Shown: in pieces, positions 58,952 through 64,000 of the stretch | How positions within the stretch are numbered: position 1 is the stretch's first letter | Layout of the letters: every line of letters begins with the position of its first letter | Origin: JAPLDB01 sp038206355 | GTDB taxonomy: Bacteria > Bacteroidota > Bacteroidia > AKYH767-A > 2013-40CM-41-45 | Assembly (NCBI GenBank): GCA_038206355.1 | Contig: JBBRAY010000004.1 | Location: 1-64,000 of the forward strand | Direction of reading: 5' to 3' | Length of the DNA: 64,000 nt | Program-made: the position numbers and the translations under genes | The notes under the pieces: model-generated | What the model was told of the DNA's origin: nothing | What the model saw: only the letters and a program-made list of their open reading frames with translations | The model's database searches: none

Positions 58952-60778
58952 TTATTGATACAATGTAGTACCCGGTTTCCCGATTTCAAAATTATGAAAG
59001 CCGAAATCGGTTGTGGAGTTGGGATTTATTTTAAAAATATTTACACCTTCATCAGGAATGAGCGGATAAAATGCAATGGAAACCTGGAAATAATTAAAGA
59101 CAAGGTATTCATTTTTAATCAGGAGCCCAAAACCGAATTGAGAATAGACATGACTTCTTTTAAATCCTGTTTCTGCATTACCAAGCATACCCATTGAATA
59201 AATAAGGTATGGACCGAAGCGAAAGCCTAAAACATTCCACGGACTATAGGATTGCGTTTGCAGCGTGAGCACAAATTTATTTGTTCCGGTGAGTGTATTT
59301 GTGTTGAATCCACGGATCCCATTTTCGCTGTTGATCGTAAGATTTTCATTTGACTGACGCCTTATCCCATAGGTTAGAACGGACTTTACAAATTGCCTTA
59401 CTTTCCAGTTTCCGAATTCAAATAATCCGGTAAAATAATTTATACCGGCATTGAATACGCCCTGCTCAATACGGGAAGTTCGCAGGAAGGTGCCGTACTC
59501 GAAGTTGAAACTTGAATACCCAAGTTTGTTATAGCTTCCGATGGAATATCGGGCACCAAGATATACTCGTCCGGTATTATTTTTTACCTGATAGCCACCT
59601 GTCAATGCATATACTTTTCCGGCAGGTACATCTTCGGTAGGACCATAGTTAAATACAAATTTATCTTGTACATATTTTCGCGTTGAAATGCCAACAGCGC
59701 CAAGAAAAAAATTCTCATCGCCAAATACATGCAACGTATCATACTGCTCTTCCGGCTTTTCAAAATATCGGGTCTGCGTAACACGAGCGGCGAGAATTAA
59801 ATTGGTTGTACGCTCATTTTCGGTGGTCCCTTTGAAAATGCGTGTTGCGTTGCCTGCCCAGTAATCGTACAAATTATATTTAGCATTGAAAGGTACATAT
59901 CCGCTTTCGTGATAGCTGATGGAATCCTGTTTGTATTGTTGGGACAGTAATAATCCCGCAGCCCATTTTGCAAATGAAGAAAAGAATGGCCTTTCAACAG
60001 AAACGCTTCGGCTGAAATTATTGTATTCGTCGGTTGAATATTGAAGCTTCGTGTTGATAAATGTATTGCGGATATTGGGTATGGTATAATTGGCGCTGAA
60101 GGCATTATTGCCTGTCTTAAAATAATATGCATCAGTACTTTGAAATTCATGTCCGAATCCAAGAAAATTTCTATCAGTCAGGTCAATTTTAAATAAAGAA
60201 GGTGTAATGGCAACAGCCGGAATGATACTCCAGATATCCAGTTCGCGGATATAGATATCAACGGAATCATTGTTTTTTCCTGTAGACGCAACAGAAACAG
60301 AAACCTCGTGCACATACTTCTGACTTCGTATTAAACGTTCGGATTCGCGCATTAACAGCGAATCAAAGGGTTCGTTTTTGTGAATGAGTAAGAGGTTGCG
60401 GATGGTTATCCTTTGCGACTTCACGTGTGTTCTGTTTCCGGCGCGGAAGAAAAAATTTTGTTCAATTTTTGCAGTGTCATTAACAGAGTATCCAAACGGA
60501 TCCAGTGTAGTGATGTTGATACTGCGGATAATTTTTCCTTCAAATGCGCTGTATGGTTTTTGAACAACCTTACTTTTTTTATTGCCGGGAACGGGAGGGA
60601 CTACTGTTACGGGTTTGAAAAAGAGACCGTACATGAACTTTGAAAATTTCCTTTTGTTCGAATACGCTTCAAGCTTTCTATAGACACCGGATGAATCCTT
60701 TTGGTCCTGTACCTGCGCCGGTGAAATACCGGGCATACAGAAACAGAAGAACAAAATTATAATCAGGAGACGACACAT
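58952..60778 (-). CDS. Omp85/BamA-like outer membrane protein
   Basis: The 608-residue protein has a signal peptide (ISPAQ near 20), a POTRA-like domain (about 80-170: IIRSINITTLDPFGYSVNDT, RITIRNLLLIHKNEPFDSLL) and a C-terminal barrel with repeated aromatic strands (ANYTIPNIRNTF, GIRGFNTNTLTG). It resembles the BamA/TamA superfamily that inserts or exports outer membrane proteins. The exact substrate is unknown. It lies 91 bases before YihY and is transcribed alone. Confidence 0.78.
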   Translation of the reverse strand: MCRLLIIILFFCFCMPGISPAQVQDQKDSSGVYRKLEAYSNKRKFSKFMYGLFFKPVTVVPPVPGNKKSKVVQKPYSAFEGKIIRSINITTLDPFGYSVNDTAKIEQNFFFRAGNRTHVKSQRITIRNLLLIHKNEPFDSLLMRESERLIRSQKYVHEVSVSVASTGKNNDSVDIYIRELDIWSIIPAVAITPSLFKIDLTDRNFLGFGHEFQSTDAYYFKTGNNAFSANYTIPNIRNTFINTKLQYSTDEYNNFSRSVSVERPFFSSFAKWAAGLLLSQQYKQDSISYHESGYVPFNAKYNLYDYWAGNATRIFKGTTENERTTNLILAARVTQTRYFEKPEEQYDTLHVFGDENFFLGAVGISTRKYVQDKFVFNYGPTEDVPAGKVYALTGGYQVKNNTGRVYLGARYSIGSYNKLGYSSFNFEYGTFLRTSRIEQGVFNAGINYFTGLFEFGNWKVRQFVKSVLTYGIRRQSNENLTINSENGIRGFNTNTLTGTNKFVLTLQTQSYSPWNVLGFRFGPYLIYSMGMLGNAETGFKRSHVYSQFGFGLLIKNEYLVFNYFQVSIAFYPLIPDEGVNIFKINPNSTTDFGFHNFEIGKPGTTLYQ

Positions 60779-60976
60779 GGTATGCTTGCATTTCTTACTC
60801 AGGGAAAACTATTTTTATGTCAATAGATCTGTAGTTGATCGGGTAATAACACAAAGTATAAAGCCTCTGTTTTGATTATTAAAAACACAATCGTTTTATT
60901 ACCCGTATTTAGAAATGATTATCGCGGATGAATATTGTCATGACAATCGCATGAACTAATTCAAACTATTGAATAT

Positions 60977-61714
60977 TTATTTTTCTTCTTCATTCTTTTG
61001 TTCTTCAATTTTCTTCTGCTGCTCTTCTTTAAGTTTTGCAGCGGCTTTTTCTTTTTTATTAAAATATCCCCTTAAGAGAAAATTGTGTTTTGCTGCTTCC
61101 ATATTTTGATCCAATCCCTTGGTGCTCTTCTTCAGATTTACAATTGTTTGGTTGATGTTCTCGGCAATCGTCGTATCCTGGATCAACCGGCCAATGGTTC
61201 CATGTCCGCTGTTTATCTTCAGCATAATTTCAGCAAGTTGTTCTGAAACAATTTCTGCATTTCCGGCAGTGACAGCCAGGCTGGCCATGATGGCATCTGT
61301 TTCAACAGGCTCTACCGATACCAGTTCCTGACCTTCTTTCGCCAGCGGCGCATGTTCACTTCCCTGAGAGATAACGACTAGTCGGTCACCGATAATTCCT
61401 TCAGATCCGATTGCCACTTCACAATCAGATTTAATAAACTGATTTACTTCTTTTCTGATCAGCATATCCACGATCACCGTTGAATCATTCAGGATTCTGA
61501 TGTTGTCCACAGTACCCACATTGATTCCTGAGAATCGGATATTATTTCCAACCTGCAAGCCACTTACATTGTAAAAGGTAGCGGTTAATTTGAAAACCGG
61601 ATTGAATAAATTTTTCTGCTTACCGATAATGAAAATGGCGAGAACAAATAGCGCCAATCCTCCGGTAATAAATAGCCCCAGGCGCACTTTGAACTTTGGT
61701 GAATTCTTATCCAT
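60977..61714 (-). CDS. mlaD: MlaD-like MCE-domain protein
   Basis: The 245-residue protein has one N-terminal transmembrane segment (LFITGGLALFVLAIFII) and an MCE domain (about 40-115: ATFYNVSGLQVGNNIRFSGI), followed by a helical and charged tail. MCE proteins form rings that shuttle phospholipids between the membranes. It ends the operon dps-mlaE-mlaF-mlaD and lies 11 bases after mlaF. Confidence 0.88.
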   Translation of the reverse strand: MDKNSPKFKVRLGLFITGGLALFVLAIFIIGKQKNLFNPVFKLTATFYNVSGLQVGNNIRFSGINVGTVDNIRILNDSTVIVDMLIRKEVNQFIKSDCEVAIGSEGIIGDRLVVISQGSEHAPLAKEGQELVSVEPVETDAIMASLAVTAGNAEIVSEQLAEIMLKINSGHGTIGRLIQDTTIAENINQTIVNLKKSTKGLDQNMEAAKHNFLLRGYFNKKEKAAAKLKEEQQKKIEEQKNEEEK

Positions 61715-61725
61715 GATTATTTTCT

Positions 61726-62499
61726 TTAATTATTTTGTTTTGATTTGAAAAAGGATTGGATCAATGGGTCAGATGATTTTTCAAAGTCATCTAACTTGCC
61801 ATCTTTGTAGACTGCGCCGTCTTTTAACATAATGACCCTGTCTGCTGTAGCACGTGCACACTCTATATCATGGGTGATGATGATGGAAGCTGTTTTGTAT
61901 TTTTTCTGAACTTCATTAATCAGCAAACTGATTTCATCTGAAGTAACCGGATCGAGTCCTGTGGTGGGTTCGTCATATAGTATAATCATCGGGTCTACAA
62001 TGATCGTCCTGGCTAAGCTGATTCGTTTACGCATTCCACCTGATAGCTGCGACGGCATTTTATTCAGTGCATCTGCAAGGCCTACATTTTCCAGCACCTC
62101 TTTGACTTTTTCGTCAATTTCTTTTTCAGAAAGATTTTTTCTTGTTCTGCGTAACGGAAATTCAAGATTGTGTTTTACAGTCATTGAATCATATAACGCT
62201 CCGCTCTGAAAAAGAAATCCGATTTTTTGTCTCGCCTCATCCAGTTCATGTCTGTTCATTGACGACACATTTTTTCCGAAGACATTGATGGTGCCGCTGT
62301 CGGAATTCAGCAAACGAACAATGCATTTTACCAGAACGGATTTACCGCTGCCCGATTTACCGAGCACCACTAAATTTTCTTCTTTGAAAAGTTTCAGAGA
62401 AATATTTTTCAATACTTCCTGGCTACCGAATGATTTCTTCAGATCATTGATTTCAATAACCCCCGTAGCTTCCACGTTTTTATTTTCAGCAGCAATCAT
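61726..62499 (-). CDS. mlaF: ABC transporter ATPase, MlaF-like
   Basis: The 257-residue ATPase has Walker A (GKSGSGKSVLVK, residues 38-49), signature motif LSGGMRKRISLAR, Walker B LYDEPTTGLDP and the switch histidine in IITHD. It powers lipid transfer together with the permease, whose gene overlaps it by four bases (ATGA), and the MCE protein. Confidence 0.92.
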   Translation of the reverse strand: MIAAENKNVEATGVIEINDLKKSFGSQEVLKNISLKLFKEENLVVLGKSGSGKSVLVKCIVRLLNSDSGTINVFGKNVSSMNRHELDEARQKIGFLFQSGALYDSMTVKHNLEFPLRRTRKNLSEKEIDEKVKEVLENVGLADALNKMPSQLSGGMRKRISLARTIIVDPMIILYDEPTTGLDPVTSDEISLLINEVQKKYKTASIIITHDIECARATADRVIMLKDGAVYKDGKLDDFEKSSDPLIQSFFKSKQNN

Positions 62500-63332
62500 A
62501 GGAGGTCGGTTATTTGAACAGCAATCATATCTACAATGATCACCAATAAAGAAGACAGCACAACAGCAGAGTTCGCTGCAATACCCACGCTTTCTGTTCC
62601 ACGACCGGCATTGTAACCTTTGTAGCAGCCGACCAATCCAATCACTCCACCGAAGAAAAAAGATTTTACTACAGCGGGTAAAAAATCAATAAACTCGACA
62701 TGACTGAAGGCCTGTGAAAAAAATAAAACAAAACTTACGTCACCTTTAATATTGGCTCCAACCCAACTCCCCAATATTCCAAGTATATCAGCATAAAGAA
62801 TTAGTAATGGTATCATCAGCGTTGCGGCGAGAACGCGTGTTACTACAAGGAACCGGATCGGGTTGGTAGATGAAACTTCCATCGCATCTATTTGTTCAGT
62901 CACTTTCATCGAGCCTAATTCCGCACCCATGCCTGATCCGATTTTTCCGGCGCAGATCAATGCTGTAATGACCGGGCCCATTTCCCTGATAAGAGAAACG
63001 GCTACCATTCCCGGGAGCATCGAAACCGCACCAAATCCAAGTAGCGTCGGTCGCGTTTGAATAGTGAGCACCAATCCCATAATGGTTCCTGTGATGGAAA
63101 TCAGCGGCAAAGATTTATATCCGATTTGATAACACTGATACATGAATTCTTTGAATTCAAAATTGCGCGAAAACGTTTCCCTGATGATGCGCATGATGAA
63201 TATAAAAACGTCAGCAATATCCGTCAGGAAATTATTCGCTTCTTCCGTCTTAGCCATAGTTTTTTCGCTCAGTTTGATGGATTGCCTGGTTGCGAAACCC
63301 TTTGCTTTTACTACGGGATTGACTATTTTCAT
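62496..63332 (-). CDS. mlaE: ABC transporter permease, MlaE-like
   Basis: The 278-residue permease has five or six transmembrane segments and the family motifs MYQCYQIGYKSLPLISITGT, EMGPVITALICAGKIGSGMG, AELGSMKVTEQIDAMEV and VGCYKGYNAGRGTESVG. It forms the channel of the lipid transporter with MlaF and MlaD. It starts 16 bases after the Dps gene and overlaps mlaF. Confidence 0.92.
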   Translation of the reverse strand: MKIVNPVVKAKGFATRQSIKLSEKTMAKTEEANNFLTDIADVFIFIMRIIRETFSRNFEFKEFMYQCYQIGYKSLPLISITGTIMGLVLTIQTRPTLLGFGAVSMLPGMVAVSLIREMGPVITALICAGKIGSGMGAELGSMKVTEQIDAMEVSSTNPIRFLVVTRVLAATLMIPLLILYADILGILGSWVGANIKGDVSFVLFFSQAFSHVEFIDFLPAVVKSFFFGGVIGLVGCYKGYNAGRGTESVGIAANSAVVLSSLLVIIVDMIAVQITDLL

Positions 63333-63348
63333 TTTATTTATTTTCTTT

Positions 63349-63822
63349 TCAATTCAAATATCTGCGCAATATCCATGAGATGGTTTCATGTTCTTCCATA
63401 ATGCCGGTAAGAAAATCGGCAGTTCCGGCATCTTTATATTTATCACTGCAGAGATCAACCTGTTTTCTCAAATGCCTTGTCAGTTTTTCATGATCATCCA
63501 ATAATTCCCCAAGCATATTTTTTTGTGAAGGATATTTTCCCGGCGATTCTTTCAATGTTGTTGTTGCGGAAAATTCTTTCAGCGTACCGATGGTCTTTGC
63601 ACCAAGTTTGTTTATCCGCTCCGCAATTTCATCAATGTATTCTTCGAGTTGCTTGTATTGACCTTCAAAAAGTTTATGGAGTTCCATAAAGCTTTCACCA
63701 CTTACGTTCCAATGAAATTTTCTTGTCTTTACATATAATATCATTTCATCGGCAAGAAGAACAGTGAGTATTGAAGTAGTATTATCTAAATTTTTGCCCG
63801 AGATACCTATGTTTGGTTTCAT
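63349..63822 (-). CDS. dps: Dps-family DNA-binding ferritin-like protein
   Basis: The 157-residue protein has the Dps ferroxidase region KFHWNVSGESFMELHKLFEG (about residues 35-54), then YKQLEEYIDEIAERI with the second metal ligands, and the family's four-helix pattern. Dps stores iron and shields DNA in starvation and oxidative stress. It heads the mlaEFD operon but has no copy of the regulon operator. The pairing with a lipid-transport operon is unusual. Confidence 0.88.
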   Translation of the reverse strand: MKPNIGISGKNLDNTTSILTVLLADEMILYVKTRKFHWNVSGESFMELHKLFEGQYKQLEEYIDEIAERINKLGAKTIGTLKEFSATTTLKESPGKYPSQKNMLGELLDDHEKLTRHLRKQVDLCSDKYKDAGTADFLTGIMEEHETISWILRRYLN

Positions 63823-63885
63823 TTTAATTTCTTTAGTGGTTTAAATTATTTTCGGACCTTATTTTATAAAATTCAGTTTCAGATT

Positions 63886-64000
63886 TTATTCTGTGGGTAC
63901 AAAACTACCCAATAAAAATTCCCGGTGCCGCAAAGACTCCACATATTCCAGGATCATTTTAGGGATTGCATTTAACAGAATGAAATGGAGCATTCCGGGA
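63886..64000 (-). CDS. Partial protein at the right edge, C-terminal end
   Basis: On the minus strand a frame that enters from the right edge reads PGMLHFILLNAIPKMILEYV, then ESLRHREFLLGSFVPTE, and ends at a TAA at 63886. It looks like the tail of a real gene that would lie upstream of dps, 63 bases away. The family cannot be told from 37 residues. Confidence 0.4.
   Translation of the reverse strand, partial: PGMLHFILLNAIPKMILEYVESLRHREFLLGSFVPTE

Overview
The window reads as a chromosomal segment of a Bacteroidota bacterium, probably of the Chitinophagales/Sphingobacteriales type. The evidence is: several secreted proteins with type IX secretion (T9SS) C-terminal sorting domains; the gliding lipoprotein GldH; a fused MurF-alanine racemase; a GLPGLI protein paired with a TonB-type outer-membrane receptor; a fused MoaC-MoaB; and promoters of the TAnnTTTG (-7) class in place of ordinary -10 boxes and Shine-Dalgarno sequences.

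Layout. 0-7 kb is an accessory region. It holds an IS30-type element that has cut a T9SS gene, small secreted and membrane proteins, a decayed zinc-ribbon gene, a GIY-YIG protein, and a four-gene minus-strand operon (treble-clef/HNH-like protein, HEPN protein, small partner, membrane coiled-coil protein). The first gene of that operon is interrupted by a run of 10 G. Imperfect direct repeats flank the operon, and a tRNA-Ser-like 3' fragment lies beside it. 7-13.6 kb is a molybdenum cofactor operon (moaD, moaA, moeA, a TauE-like permease, mobA, moeB, moaE, then moaCB), with palindromic repeats in and around it. 13.7-28.3 kb is mostly housekeeping: ilvE, asparaginase, TatD, a family 9 glycosyltransferase, a CocE-type hydrolase, gldH, murF-alr, a hicBA module with frameshifted hicA, a deoxyhypusine-synthase-like gene and a DUF1003 protein.

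28.5-29.3 kb is a rearranged tRNA-Leu(CAA) locus. One intact tRNA is flanked by two decayed copies carrying an 18-bp palindrome at several positions, and a small GIY-YIG gene takes its stop codon from one of these copies. 29.4-38.4 kb holds a two-component system, a GLPGLI/TonB pair and a MoxR-like ATPase/VWA pair.

38.7-58 kb looks like a stress or envelope regulon. Eleven copies of a 36-bp operator (two half-sites exactly 21 bp apart) sit at a nearly fixed 21 bp upstream of a CAYCTTTG-like -7 box. They control an AraC-family regulator (which also has its own copy), a hybrid histidine kinase and response regulators in its operon, CsbD-like proteins, an OmpA protein, small coiled-coil proteins, a secreted cupredoxin, YceI and others. 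One of the eleven promoters has no convincing gene behind it. 58-64 kb holds YihY, an Omp85-like protein, and a Dps-mlaEFD lipid-transport operon.

The most promising undescribed items are the AraC-type regulon with its rigid promoter architecture, the palindrome/GIY-YIG/tRNA-Leu locus, and the HNH-HEPN operon with a homopolymer switch. Several frameshifts lie in homopolymers and could be sequencing errors; this cannot be decided from one sequence.
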